From an uncultured Myxococcales bacterium (GTDB lineage: Bacteria; Myxococcota_A; Polyangia; Nannocystales; Nannocystaceae): a stretch of 38,670 nucleotides of DNA. Shown here in pieces: positions 1 through 11,250 of the stretch (positions are counted from its first letter, which is position 1; each line of letters begins with the position of its first letter). A program made the translations under genes and the position numbers. The notes beneath the pieces are model-generated. The model worked only from the letters and a program-made list of their open reading frames with translations, was not told the origin of the DNA and searched no databases. The stretch covers positions 1-38,670 of the forward strand of contig CADEGN010000031.1 of NCBI GenBank assembly GCA_902826865.1, in the 5' to 3' direction.

Positions 1-953
1 GTCTTGGTGTCGCCGGCCTTGGTGTCGCCGGCCTTGGTGTCGCCGGCCTTGGCGTCGCCGGCCTTGGCGTCGCCCGCCTTGGCGTCGCCCGCCTTGGCAT
101 CGCCCGCCTTGGCGTCGCCGGCCTTGGCGTCGCCGGCCTTGGCGTCGCCCGTCTTCGGATCGCCGGCAGGCTGGGTGTCGCCGGCCTTCGGATCCTCGGC
201 CTTGGCGTCCGCCGGGTTACCTTCGCCGTCGAAGCAGCACATCACACCACCGTTGTGATCCGCCGTGACTGCGCCGCAGCCCTCGGACGTGCCGACGGAG
301 ATCTTGGTCTTGCCCTTCCAAACCCCGTCCTTGCACTTGCCCGACTTGCAGTCGTTGCCGCAACAGACCGGCTCCGAACCCAGGCCCGACTGCACGCAGG
401 GGAGGTTCTGCTTGGCCTTGATCGTCGGGCACGGCTCGACCTCATCGGTCGGCGAGTGGCTCAGCGCGGCGTTGAAGCGCCCGGGTCCGGCGTTGTCGCA
501 CTCTTTGGTGGAGGTATGCAACGAGACGTCATCGTTGCTTCCGCCGCCGCCGCACACATGCCAGCCCGCCGCGCAAACGTCGGCCGGTACCGTGCACTCG
601 GCACCATCGTCACCACAGGCTTTGCCCGTCGGCTTGGCGTCGCCTGCCTTGGCGTCGCCCGCCTTGTCGCGCAGGCTCTTGCTGCCCTTCCAGTTACCAA
701 TGCAACCGGCGACGCGCGGGTTCTTCTTGATGTCGGCAAACCCCTCGCGCTGACCGTCGGCGCAGCCAACCACCTTTGGGTCGCCCTTTTCGCCCTCGAC
801 GAACTTGTAGTCCATCGGTCCGGGTCGATCGCCGTCGAAGTAGTCGCCTTCGTAGGGGCCCGAGCCGCAGGTGCAAGCCGCTGCCAGCATCAGAGCAGAC
901 ATTGCGAGCGAGGAGAACAAATGGTGAAGGCGCACGCCGCGGAACCCAAACAT
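1..953 (-). CDS. Lipoprotein with GDAKA pentapeptide repeats (3' end outside window)
   Basis: An open frame runs from ATG at 953 to the left edge (317 codons, no stop), so the C-terminus is missing. Residues 1-27 form a signal peptide with a basic start and the lipobox LAAAC (Cys27 lipidated), so the product is probably membrane anchored. A Cys-rich middle (several CC, CG and CxxC pairs, about residues 80-235) resembles secreted myxobacterial proteins. After residue about 245 the chain becomes GDAKA/GDTKA/GDPKT repeats, encoded by 15-bp units; two more GDAKA units occur earlier, near 635-667. No enzymatic domain is recognised. An in-frame ATG at 902 would also keep a shortened signal. It lies 136 bp downstream of tatC on the same strand, so it could be read from the tat transcript. 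Function unknown. Confidence 0.75.
   Translation of the reverse strand, partial: MFGFRGVRLHHLFSSLAMSALMLAAACTCGSGPYEGDYFDGDRPGPMDYKFVEGEKGDPKVVGCADGQREGFADIKKNPRVAGCIGNWKGSKSLRDKAGDAKAGDAKPTGKACGDDGAECTVPADVCAAGWHVCGGGGSNDDVSLHTSTKECDNAGPGRFNAALSHSPTDEVEPCPTIKAKQNLPCVQSGLGSEPVCCGNDCKSGKCKDGVWKGKTKISVGTSEGCGAVTADHNGGVMCCFDGEGNPADAKAEDPKAGDTQPAGDPKTGDAKAGDAKAGDAKAGDAKAGDAKAGDAKAGDAKAGDTKAGDTKAGDTK
3..152. repeat. 15-bp tandem repeat encoding GDAKA units
   Basis: Ten consecutive 15-bp units of the type cttggcgtcgccggc, with single-base variants, lie in phase with the minus-strand lipoprotein gene. Each unit encodes GDAKA or GDTKA. Degenerate copies continue to about 215 and the array starts at the window edge, so its full length is unknown. 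Because the unit is a multiple of three, copy-number change would lengthen or shorten the protein without breaking the frame. Confidence 0.9.
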
Positions 954-1089
954 GCGGCGAAGAATAGGCAAGCCGGCGCCGAAGCGGAAGGGGCCAGCCG
1001 CGACGAAATTGCGGCCGCCGCCGGGCGAGCAAGGACGGCGAATCCAGCGCCCTTGGGCGCGTCGCCACGCGCAGGCCGCCGGGCGTCGC

Positions 1090-1950
1090 TCAATCGTCGC
1101 CGTCGTCGGGCATCGCCGCCAGCTCGGCGTCGAGCCGCTTCATGCGCTCGATCTCCGGCTTGCTCACCAGGTAGGCCACGCCGACGCTCAGGAAGTAGAG
1201 CGCCGTCATCGGGATCCCCATCAGCCAAATGGTCACCGGATCGGGCGGTGTCAGAATCGCCGAAGTGACTGTGATGCCAAGGATCGCGATCTTCCAGTGG
1301 CGCAGCAGCGATAGGTGCGTGATGACGCCGGCCTTGGCCAGGAAGAATACCGCCAGGGGTAGCTCGAACATCAGCCCGAAGCCGACGAGGATCTTCATCA
1401 CGTAGTTGACGTAGTCACCGTACGCATACATCGTGGTGACGGGGACCTCACCGCCCTCGCTCTTCTTGGCCGCGTACTTGAGGAAGAACTCGGTCGCAAT
1501 CGGCAGCACCAGGCGGTAGCAGAACGCGCCGCCAGCGACGAACATCGCCGCGCTGGTCGCAACGAACGGGACGACGATCTTCTTTTCGCGGGCGTAGAGC
1601 CCCGGCGAGATGAACATCCAGATCTGGTAGAAGACCACCGGCGAAGCCAGAAACAGGCCGGACATGACCGCGATCCAAATGTCGGCCAGGATGACCTCCA
1701 AGGCGTCGACATTGATCATCGTCGGGTTGCCCGGCATCTCCGCGGCCTTCCACGCCACTGCGAATGGTCGCCGCATGAGCGCGGTGATCTCATCGATGTA
1801 GACGTAGCAAACCAACGTTCCCAGAAGCAGGCCCGCGAACGCCCGCGTCAGCCGCTTGCGCAGCTCCGCCAGGTGCTCGAAGAACGACATCGGCGTATCG
1901 CCGTCGGGGCCGTCCGCGAGCCCCTCTTGGCCATTACTTGTGTTCGTCAC
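1090..1950 (-). CDS. tatC: Twin-arginine translocase subunit TatC
   Basis: TatC is the polytopic inner-membrane receptor that binds RR signal peptides of folded proteins together with TatB. The 286-residue product matches the family from MSFFEHLAELRKRL (residues 21-34) through the YQIWMFISPGLY segment, the FELP motif and the LTPPDP motif near the C-terminus, with about six hydrophobic helices. The start used is GTG at 1950, with GGAG about nine bases upstream; ATG at 1890 (residue 21) would also retain every conserved part, so the first 20 residues are uncertain. The gene starts 15 bp after the tatB stop, so the two are almost certainly cotranscribed. The last 20 residues are charged and cytoplasmic. 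Confidence 0.96.
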   Translation of the reverse strand: MTNTSNGQEGLADGPDGDTPMSFFEHLAELRKRLTRAFAGLLLGTLVCYVYIDEITALMRRPFAVAWKAAEMPGNPTMINVDALEVILADIWIAVMSGLFLASPVVFYQIWMFISPGLYAREKKIVVPFVATSAAMFVAGGAFCYRLVLPIATEFFLKYAAKKSEGGEVPVTTMYAYGDYVNYVMKILVGFGLMFELPLAVFFLAKAGVITHLSLLRHWKIAILGITVTSAILTPPDPVTIWLMGIPMTALYFLSVGVAYLVSKPEIERMKRLDAELAAMPDDGDD

Positions 1951-1965
1951 CGCATTGCTCCGCGA

Positions 1966-2577
1966 TCAGGCGGCTCCCTGATCGACCTTGGTGGGCGCGG
2001 CGGGGTTGGGCGCTTCGGTTTCTGAGGCTCCGACGTTCGCTGGCGCGGTGGGGGCCCCTTGCCCTTCAGACCCTGGGGCTCCGACGGGCGGGGGTGTTCC
2101 CGGCCGGGCGCCAGCAACCGTCCCGGACGGCGCTGGATCACTGTTCGGCGTGCCGTTCGGTCCGTTCGGTCCGTTCGGTCCGTTCGGTCCATCCGGCGGC
2201 GGTGGTGCTCCCTCGGTCGCGGTGGCCGCGTCCCCAGCGTCGACTGCCAGCTCCGCCTTCTTTTTTTCCTCGCTCGCCTTCACCGCCTTGATGAGCTTGT
2301 TCTGGGCTTGGTTGACCTGCGCCCGCGCCTTCATCAGCTCCCGACGCGCGGCGGCTTCTGCCTTACGAAGATCGCTCGTCGCTCCGGTGATTGCGCCGCG
2401 GATGTCCTGCATCTCCTCCTCGTTCATGATCGCGTCTTTGAAGTCGTCGGCCGTGTTGCGCAGCGTGCCCCAGAACTTCGCGATGCTGCGGAGGATCTTC
2501 GGTAGCTCCTTGGGCGAGAACAACATGAGCGCGACGATCGCGATCATGATGAACTCCGTCGGGCCGATGCCGAACAC
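1966..2577 (-). CDS. tatB: Sec-independent translocase protein TatB
   Basis: TatB partners TatC in Tat substrate recognition. The product starts FGIGPTEFIMIAIVALMLF, one transmembrane helix, followed by a PKELPKILR hinge and an amphipathic helix, as in the TatA/TatB family. Its length (203 residues), the long charged coiled region (about 60-120) and the FGIG start favour TatB over TatA. I start at GTG 2577 because family members begin at this phenylalanine; GTG at 2586 adds three residues. The C-terminal 80 residues are Pro/Gly/Ala rich, with four NGP units made from a 9-bp repeat, and are probably disordered. It is the first gene of tatB-tatC. No tatA copy is seen in the window. Confidence 0.93.
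   Translation of the reverse strand: MFGIGPTEFIMIAIVALMLFSPKELPKILRSIAKFWGTLRNTADDFKDAIMNEEEMQDIRGAITGATSDLRKAEAAARRELMKARAQVNQAQNKLIKAVKASEEKKKAELAVDAGDAATATEGAPPPPDGPNGPNGPNGPNGTPNSDPAPSGTVAGARPGTPPPVGAPGSEGQGAPTAPANVGASETEAPNPAAPTKVDQGAA
2155..2190. repeat. 9-bp tandem repeat inside tatB (NGP codons)
   Basis: The unit ttcggtccg is repeated about four times and encodes NGP triplets in the disordered tail of TatB. It is in frame with the gene, so copy-number change would not truncate the protein. Confidence 0.85.
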
Positions 2578-2586
2578 CGTGCCCAC

Positions 2587-2620
2587 GATAGCAGCTATCC
2601 CGCGGCCGGACGAGGCCGCG
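2587..2620 (-). promoter_or_regulatory. Paired inverted repeats upstream of tatB
   Basis: Two perfect inverted repeats lie directly before the tatB start: GATAG-CAG-CTATC (2587-2599) and CGCGGCC-N6-GGCCGCG (2601-2620). They could form hairpins in the leader or serve as operator sites. No clear -10/-35 element is visible. The symmetry is seen directly; the regulatory role is inference. Confidence 0.3.
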
Positions 2621-2873
2621 AGTGAACCGCACGCGGGGCCGGTCTCGATGCCTGGGAGCGGCGAAACTGGCGATCACGGGCTTATCCGACCGGTTGAGCG
2701 GGGGCGAAGCGACGACGTGGTCGGGAGCACCCAGGCCCCTCGCGGATCCGTACATTGAGGTCGCCCAAAACGCGACACCCCGGCGCGCTGCACGACGTCA
2801 TTCGCGCCGCGGGTCTGTGCTGGAGGTTCGGCTACGCTCGAGGCTCCGAACTCGCTCAGCGGGGCCTTACGCC

Positions 2874-3374
2874 ATGACCTTGAGATACCTATCGTGCCAT
2901 GTCTTCTTGTTTGCCGCGATCGCCTGTGGTGACGGCGGCGGGTCCACATCGACGTCGGAAGGCTCGAGCACCGACAGTTCCGCGACGGCGGGAGGCGACT
3001 CGACGACGATGACCTCGACGCCTGGCACGAGCACTGATGCGACCTCGACAGGTTCAAGCGACGCGTCGAGCAGTGCCGGCGCAAGTTCCGGATCCGAGGG
3101 AACCACGGCTGCCGAAGGCGGTTCGAGTGGTGACGCGAGCGGATCCTCGACCGGGGAAGTTTGCTTGCCGATCACCGAGGACTCATCCGCCATCGGCGAT
3201 CCGTGCGCGGAGAACACTGACTGCCCCGATGGCTATACCTGCCAGCCGTTCAACGGCATCGTCCTGCAGCAGGCGTGTCAGATCCTCTGCAAGATGGATT
3301 GCGAGTGCCCGGACGGTCACAACTGCGAGGAGCAGAACGACAAGACGATGATCCCGTGGTTCCAGTGCGCCTGA
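2874..3374 (+). CDS. Small Cys-rich lipoprotein with Ser/Thr linker
   Basis: A 166-residue exported protein. The signal peptide ends in the lipobox AAIAC (Cys18), followed by a linker of about 85 residues made almost only of Ser, Thr, Gly, Ala and Asp. The C-terminal 65 residues are a compact Cys-rich domain with about ten cysteines, including a CPDGYTCQ motif and a CECPDGHNC motif, probably disulfide bonded. The start is ATG 2874, where signal-peptide features begin; the frame is open further upstream but without signal character. The gene is transcribed away from tatB across a 0.3-kb gap. The linker plus Cys-rich layout is common among myxobacterial surface proteins. Function unknown. Confidence 0.75.
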   Translation: MTLRYLSCHVFLFAAIACGDGGGSTSTSEGSSTDSSATAGGDSTTMTSTPGTSTDATSTGSSDASSSAGASSGSEGTTAAEGGSSGDASGSSTGEVCLPITEDSSAIGDPCAENTDCPDGYTCQPFNGIVLQQACQILCKMDCECPDGHNCEEQNDKTMIPWFQCA

Positions 3375-3375
3375 G

Positions 3376-3460
3376 CGGCTGGGTCGAAGGCCTAGGCTAT
3401 GGTCGCAGCCGCGCCAATCCGTGAAGGGCTGATGGGTCGGGATCGCACAGGCGGATCCCG
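3376..3460 (+). terminator. Two GC-rich hairpins after the small lipoprotein gene
   Basis: GCGGCTG at 3376-3382 pairs with CAGCCGC at 3407-3413. A tighter hairpin, CGGGATC-N9-GATCCCG, spans 3438-3460. Both have perfect 7-bp stems in the gap before the FG-GAP gene. Neither is followed by a T-tract, so intrinsic termination is only possible, not shown. Confidence 0.3.
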
Positions 3461-3516
3461 GCCCTCGTTGCTCCCGTTCGCTTGCCGGCCGCCGTCGACG
3501 GTGCGAGCCTCTCGGC

Positions 3517-4761
3517 ATGGCGCGTGTCCGTTGGTGCTTGATGTGTTCAGTCGCGTTTGCGTGCGCCGATGACACCGCGGTCGGCGATGGATCGGCGGGC
3601 GGAAGCGCCGGCGAAGGCGTGACGCACGGATCTAACCCCGACACCGCAGGCACGGCCGAGGGGGGGAGCGCATCCGAGGACTCGGGTGCCACCACCGGCG
3701 GCGGCGATCCCTTCGGGAGTGCGTTGGAGATCCCGCTTGGTGTGACGTTCACGCCGGTGGCGTTGGCCCTGGGCGACGTCGACGGCGATGGCAACCTCGA
3801 TCTGATCGTTACCGGTACCGACGCGTCGTCGGCGGTTAGGGGCGCGACCCTGCGCGGCGATGGGGCCGGTGGCTTTGCCGCCGCCGTGGACGCAGGCGTG
3901 GCGGCGTGCAGCGCGTTCCCGGTGGTTGGTGACGTCGATGGTGACGCGCGTGCGGATCTGTTCTTCGGCACCTGCGAGGGAGAGGGCGTGTTCTTTCGCG
4001 GCACTGAAGACGCTAGCTTCGCGGCGATCGACGTGCTTGCCCCCTGGACCGACCCGCCAGTGCGTTCGAGCTCCTTCGCGGATTACGACGGCGATGGTGA
4101 CTGCGATCTCGCGATCGTGTCGGTCGGCGACGCGTCTAACGAGCTCCACCTCGCGATCCACGGCGGCGCCACGCCGCCCTGGCCGGTGAACAGTCAGCCG
4201 ATCATGGTCGATGCCAACCCAGGGTTCGATCCCGACGGTTTGACCGCCTTTGCCGGCGATGGCGACGAACTGGCAGATGTTCTCGCGCTCGATCGCGATC
4301 AAGCGCTCGTCGCTTTCACCAGCGAGGGCACCGGGTTTTCGCCACCGGTCGACGTGCCGCTCGCGATCCAGCCATCGCGCGTGGCCCCGATCGATCTTGA
4401 CCAAGACGGCGTGGACGAGCTCGTCGTCGCGAGCATCACCGACGCAGCGTTCCAACTCGTCAAACGCGACGCGGACGGGAATTTCCTCGCTTCGTCGCCG
4501 GCGCCGAGCGACGCCCTGCAGCCCTTCGACTTGGCCGCGGACGATCACGGGGCCTGGGTGGCCGCCATCGACGATGATGCGCCGCAGATGGCGGTGCTGC
4601 AGCCGATGCTCGACGGTTCGTTCGCGCTTTCCGGCACGCGCGAGCTCCCTTCTCCGGCGGTGCGAGTGCTTGCCGGCGACCTCGATTCGGATCAAGACGA
4701 CGACCTCGTGGCCGCAACGTTCGCGAACGGGAGCGTCACGGTCCTGCTCGCAGGGGAATGA
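3517..4761 (+). CDS. FG-GAP/VCBS beta-propeller lipoprotein
   Basis: A 414-residue exported protein. A short signal peptide with a weak lipobox (AFAC, Cys16) precedes a Gly/Ser/Asp linker to about residue 70. The rest is a seven-bladed propeller of FG-GAP type: repeated GDVDGDGNLDL, GDVDGDARADL, DYDGDGDCDL, DLDQDGVDEL and DLDSDQDDDL motifs, whose DxDxDG loops are known calcium sites in integrin-like propellers. No catalytic motif is visible, so a ligand-binding or structural surface role is the best guess. It follows the small Cys-rich lipoprotein by about 140 bp on the same strand, and the M16 protease starts 82 bp later. Confidence 0.88.
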   Translation: MARVRWCLMCSVAFACADDTAVGDGSAGGSAGEGVTHGSNPDTAGTAEGGSASEDSGATTGGGDPFGSALEIPLGVTFTPVALALGDVDGDGNLDLIVTGTDASSAVRGATLRGDGAGGFAAAVDAGVAACSAFPVVGDVDGDARADLFFGTCEGEGVFFRGTEDASFAAIDVLAPWTDPPVRSSSFADYDGDGDCDLAIVSVGDASNELHLAIHGGATPPWPVNSQPIMVDANPGFDPDGLTAFAGDGDELADVLALDRDQALVAFTSEGTGFSPPVDVPLAIQPSRVAPIDLDQDGVDELVVASITDAAFQLVKRDADGNFLASSPAPSDALQPFDLAADDHGAWVAAIDDDAPQMAVLQPMLDGSFALSGTRELPSPAVRVLAGDLDSDQDDDLVAATFANGSVTVLLAGE

Positions 4762-4843
4762 GGGCGCCGCGGCGAACCGCGAGTCGGGCGGCGATGACCA
4801 GGGCGTTTGAAACGCCGTCCGCGACGGGATAGAACCGGCGTCC

Positions 4844-7813
<2,970 letters not shown>

Positions 7814-7900
7814 CGTGCGGCTCAGGCCTGCCCCCGAATCAGCGCCCGACAGCCGCTCAGGTGTCCAGAGCATGGCGGAGATGACAATCGATACACGCAA

Positions 7901-7917
7901 GCGCGTCACCGACGCGC
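7901..7917 (+). terminator. Hairpin downstream of M16 protease gene
   Basis: A perfect 7-bp stem GCGCGTC-ACC-GACGCGC lies 87 bp after the protease stop. No T-tract follows. It may stop or slow transcription before the propeller lipoprotein gene. Confidence 0.3.
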
Positions 7918-8056
7918 GACACAAGTAGAGAAGGAGCGTGGCACGCCGGGGGCGTCGGGTGCGCTAGCGCATGCCCGCGTGCCCCGTAGAGATTCGAGCC
8001 AAGATGCCTTTGGCAGGCGAGTTGCGAAGCGTCCGACGTCGGCGCATCCTGACGAA

Positions 8057-9400
8057 ATGGGGCAGGGGCGGGGTTTCCGCGGGGCCGCGATCGCGGTCGC
8101 GCTCGGGGCGGCGTGTCAAACCGAAAAACCGACCGGCGTCGGCGAGGAGACGGGCTCCGCGGAGTCCGGCATCGCGATCGACGGGTCTTCCGACGGGACG
8201 TCCGCCGCAGTCACGAGCGGCGACGGCCCACGACTCGACATCGGTGGTGGCGGCAGCACTGGGAGCCCCGGTGACTGCCAGGGCGGGATGATGATGGGGG
8301 AGAACACCTTCAGCATCATCTGGATCGCGAATACGCCCGAGGGAACGGTCTCGAAGATCGATACGAAGACTCGCGTCGAGCTCGCGCGCTACTACACGGG
8401 ACCGACCAACGGCGGTGATGACCCCTCGCGCACGTCCGTGAACCTCCAAGGCGACGCGGCGGTGTCGAATCGCGGCGGTGGTATTACGAAGTTCGCCTCG
8501 GAAGAGGTGCGCTGCGTGGATCGCGATAACAGCGGCACAATCGAGACGTCGACCGGGCCGAACGACGTGCGGCCATTCGGCGCCGACGAATGCATGATCT
8601 GGCACATCGAGACGCCCGTGGACGGCGACAATCGCCACGGCCCGCGCCCGACGGCATGGGATGCCGGTGCCGATGACGACCCGTGTAACATCTCCGACGA
8701 TCGACTGTGGATCGGGTGGTGGGACTATCCCAACGACATCGGCCACTTTGAGCGACTGGATGGCGAAACGGGCGTGCGTCTCGATCTCGTCGAAGTTCTC
8801 GATTGGGATACGCAGGGCCAGGCCAACTTCGGACCGTACGGCGGCGCTGTGAATGCGGAAGGTGATCTTTTCGCGAGCGGGCGTGGCCCTGGGCCGCTGG
8901 TGCGGATCGATGGCGAAACGCTGATCTATGATCGCTGGGATGTACCCGAGGGGACAAGCCCGTACGGCATCGCTGTCGACGCCGAGGGCGGCGTGTGGAT
9001 GGGAGACTGGAATGGCGGTGTGTTGCACTTCGATCCCGCCACCGAGGCGTTCGACGTGATCGACACGCCCGGGAGCACGCGCGCTCGTGGGATCATGATC
9101 GATAGCGCCGGGTTCGCTTGGGCAGCTGGCAACGCGCCGTGCGGCGCCATCAAGGTCGACACCGCCACCCTCGCAGTCGTCGCCGATGACATCGCGCTGC
9201 CGGGTTGCGTCAACCCGGTCGGAGTCAGCATCGACATCGATGGGTTTGTCTGGATCCCCGATCGCGATGCGAACCGGGCCTACAAGCTCGACCCGAACAC
9301 GTTCGCGAGCGAGACCTTCGAGGGTCTCGTCGGGCCGTACACCTATTCGGACATGACCGGGGCGGGGCTCGGGCTCGTGATCAATCCGCCGACCGGGTAG
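8057..9400 (+). CDS. NHL/streptogramin-lyase-like beta-propeller lipoprotein
   Basis: A 447-residue exported protein, started at ATG 8057, where the signal peptide begins (Cys20 in GAACQT). A linker of Ser/Gly/Asp leads to a propeller from about residue 80: IWIANTPEGTVSKIDT, VNAEGDLFASG, YGIAVDAEGGVWMGDW, IMIDSAGFAWAAG and VSIDIDGFVWIPD are repeating blade edges of the NHL/Vgb-like type. The end motif GPYTYSDMTG is shared with the gene at 28.2-29.7 kb, so the two are paralogues. Streptogramin lyases use a His-based site that I cannot locate with confidence, so enzyme activity is not claimed. Its stop lies 7 bp from the convergent PPIase gene. Confidence 0.85.
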   Translation: MGQGRGFRGAAIAVALGAACQTEKPTGVGEETGSAESGIAIDGSSDGTSAAVTSGDGPRLDIGGGGSTGSPGDCQGGMMMGENTFSIIWIANTPEGTVSKIDTKTRVELARYYTGPTNGGDDPSRTSVNLQGDAAVSNRGGGITKFASEEVRCVDRDNSGTIETSTGPNDVRPFGADECMIWHIETPVDGDNRHGPRPTAWDAGADDDPCNISDDRLWIGWWDYPNDIGHFERLDGETGVRLDLVEVLDWDTQGQANFGPYGGAVNAEGDLFASGRGPGPLVRIDGETLIYDRWDVPEGTSPYGIAVDAEGGVWMGDWNGGVLHFDPATEAFDVIDTPGSTRARGIMIDSAGFAWAAGNAPCGAIKVDTATLAVVADDIALPGCVNPVGVSIDIDGFVWIPDRDANRAYKLDPNTFASETFEGLVGPYTYSDMTGAGLGLVINPPTG

Positions 9401-9407
9401 GCTGCGC

Positions 9408-9728
9408 CTACGCCGTGCGGCGGATGATGTGGTAGCCGAACGGCGTCTCAACGACGCCGCTTGTCGCTCCTACGTCGAGCCCGAACGCGGCGTCTTCGAA
9501 CGGACCAACCATCTGGCCCCGTCCGAACTCACCGAGATCACCACCGCGGGCCTTCGATGGGCAATCGGAGTGCGACCGAGCCAGTGCAGCGAAGTCGGCC
9601 CCGCCCGCCAGCTCGGCGGCGAGCGACTGGATCTCGCTCGCCGCCGCCTCCTTGTCCCGGGATGCGGTCGAGCGCATCGAGCCTTGGTACATGAGCAGGA
9701 TGTGGGAGGCGCGGACGCGATCTGGCAT
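9408..9728 (-). CDS. Parvulin-type peptidyl-prolyl isomerase
   Basis: A single-domain PpiC/parvulin of 106 residues, which catalyses cis-trans isomerisation of X-Pro bonds. The family landmarks are in order: RASHILLMY at the start with the active-site His, [19 protein letters not shown] in the middle and [15 protein letters not shown], then the terminal [10 protein letters not shown] with its conserved His. There is no signal peptide, so it is cytoplasmic, unlike SurA/PrsA proteins. ATG 9728 is the only sensible start. The GH5 hydrolase gene ends 16 bp upstream on the same strand, so the two probably form a transcription unit. Confidence 0.93.
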   Translation of the reverse strand: MPDRVRASHILLMYQGSMRSTASRDKEAAASEIQSLAAELAGGADFAALARSHSDCPSKARGGDLGEFGRGQMVGPFEDAAFGLDVGATSGVVETPFGYHIIRRTA

Positions 9729-9744
9729 CGCCGGATGATATCAG

Positions 9745-11052
9745 CTACGCCGGGTCGAGACCGAGCACCACCTCGACCGAAGACGCCCGATCGGCGTCGA
9801 CGTGGAGGACCCGGCCAGCCGAGTCCCACTGCCATGCGCCCCCGCGGACCTCCGGCTTGCAGCCGTCGCTGGCCCAGCGCGATGGTACGACGATCTCGGT
9901 CTGCTCACCGTTGGCGATGTAGCGCAGTTGCCACGGCGTGCGCGAGTTGCTGTCCCATGTTACCGGCTCGCCGGCCAACGCCCGTGGGTATGGGCGGATC
10001 AGTGCACCGGTCCACGGTCGGTCACTGCCGTCGGGGTCGACGATCGATGCATCCTCGTCGTTCCAGTCGACGTCGGTCGGATTGTAGTGCCACGCTGTCC
10101 AGCTCGCGAAGCGGCGATCGAGCAGGCGGCACTGATCTTCCATCATCGTAGCCTCACCGACGATACCGTTTAGTACGCCGAACTCACCGACGAATAACGG
10201 CCAGCCGATGCGCATCGCGGCCTCGTGCAGGGCCCGCAGCGAGCGCGGGAATGTCGATGCGGCGGGCATGTAGCGGGACACGAGGATCGCGGCCGCGTCG
10301 TAGATGTGCGGGGCGAACACGAGATTGCGCCCGCGAAGGCCCGGCAATGCGGTTGGAAATCCGAAGGCAGCCAGCGGCGTGGGTTCGAGGAACAAGAGGC
10401 GTTCGGGATCCACCTCGTCGCGGAGCGAAATGCCCGTGCGATAGAAGTCCGCCAGCCACTCGCGCTCGAAACGGCCCGACGCCACGGTGCGATTCCCGGC
10501 CATCGGCTCGTTGAAGAGGTCGTAACCGATGACGCAGTCGACCTCGTGCATCACGGTCATCACGCGGCGCACGCAAGCGAGGTATGCAGATCGGATCCCG
10601 CCGGTGTCGCACCAAAACGCGTCGAGCGAGCGGCGAACCGCGGCAGAGTGGGCATAGTGATAAAACCACGTTCGCCCGCGTGCCGGCTTGCCGCGATGTG
10701 TGACCGCCCAGCTCGGTGCACCGTCCCCACCAAGTTCGCGCGCGAAGAGGTCTTGATGGAAGTCTACGATCACGCCGAGTCCGCGGGCTCCGGCAGCGAC
10801 TGCGATGTCGCGAACGCGCCCGAGATACACCTCGTCGATCTGGCCGCGCTCGGGCTCGAGAGCCTCCCACATCACCAGGAGGCGAATGGTGTTCATGCCC
10901 CACTCGACCAGCGGATCGAGGGCCGATACATCCTCGAAAGGCAGAAACGGCGGGAGCTTGCAGCGGCCCGAAACGTTCACACCACGGAGGACTCGGATCC
11001 TCCCGCGGCTGTCGCGGATCCATGGGCCGTCGCACTGCCACATCCGAGGCAT
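9745..11052 (-). CDS. GH5 glycoside hydrolase, endoglycoceramidase-like
   Basis: Started at ATG 11052 (435 residues; ATG 11043 is equally possible), because the family similarity begins with the RDSRGRIRVLRGVN strand and the longer frame adds only unconserved residues. It carries the GH5 (beta/alpha)8 landmarks: VDFHQD at about 96-101, LFNEPM with acid/base Glu182, HIYD near 250 and GEFG with nucleophile Glu290. The layout (GVNVSGRCKLPPF, then DFHQDLFARE) is closest to endoglycoceramidases and related glycolipid-cleaving GH5 enzymes, and a small C-terminal beta domain follows. No signal peptide is seen, which is unusual for this group. Substrate is inference; the catalytic class is firm. Confidence 0.9.
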   Translation of the reverse strand: MPRMWQCDGPWIRDSRGRIRVLRGVNVSGRCKLPPFLPFEDVSALDPLVEWGMNTIRLLVMWEALEPERGQIDEVYLGRVRDIAVAAGARGLGVIVDFHQDLFARELGGDGAPSWAVTHRGKPARGRTWFYHYAHSAAVRRSLDAFWCDTGGIRSAYLACVRRVMTVMHEVDCVIGYDLFNEPMAGNRTVASGRFEREWLADFYRTGISLRDEVDPERLLFLEPTPLAAFGFPTALPGLRGRNLVFAPHIYDAAAILVSRYMPAASTFPRSLRALHEAAMRIGWPLFVGEFGVLNGIVGEATMMEDQCRLLDRRFASWTAWHYNPTDVDWNDEDASIVDPDGSDRPWTGALIRPYPRALAGEPVTWDSNSRTPWQLRYIANGEQTEIVVPSRWASDGCKPEVRGGAWQWDSAGRVLHVDADRASSVEVVLGLDPA

Positions 11053-11210
11053 CGGCGGCCAAACGTATGCGAGTCGACGGGGCTGGCACCAGGGGTGGCA
11101 GTGCGGGCCGCACAGGGGCCTGTGGCGGCCCGTGCCGGGCCGGTGCATTGCGAGCGGAGCCGGACTCGAGGGGGTGTTCTCGGGTCGTGGGGACCTGTTG
11201 AAATATCCCT

Positions 11211-11250
11211 GCTAGGCCCCGGCTAGGCCCCGGCTAGGCCCCGGCTAGGC
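11211..11250. repeat. 11-bp tandem repeat with CTAG cores
   Basis: Three full and one partial copy of gctaggccccg. Each unit contains CTAG, which reads TAG on both strands. Because 11 is not a multiple of three, the copies put stops into all six frames. The last copy supplies the stop codon of the 90-residue gene. The array lies between that gene and the GH5 gene. Confidence 0.9.

Noticed and set aside
3..152. CRISPR-like regular repeats
   Set aside because: The 15-bp units are contiguous and in frame with a protein; there are no spacers.
255..1268. Long open frame on the plus strand, 337 codons
   Set aside because: It lies antisense to the lipoprotein and tatC, has no recognisable domain, and ends in Arg/Ala/Pro-rich sequence typical of shadow frames in GC-rich DNA.
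7964..9451. 495-codon minus-strand open frame
   Set aside because: Antisense to the propeller lipoprotein and overlapping the PPIase end; composition is that of a shadow frame.
10225..11226. 333-codon plus-strand open frame
   Set aside because: Antisense to the GH5 gene, whose catalytic motifs are clear.
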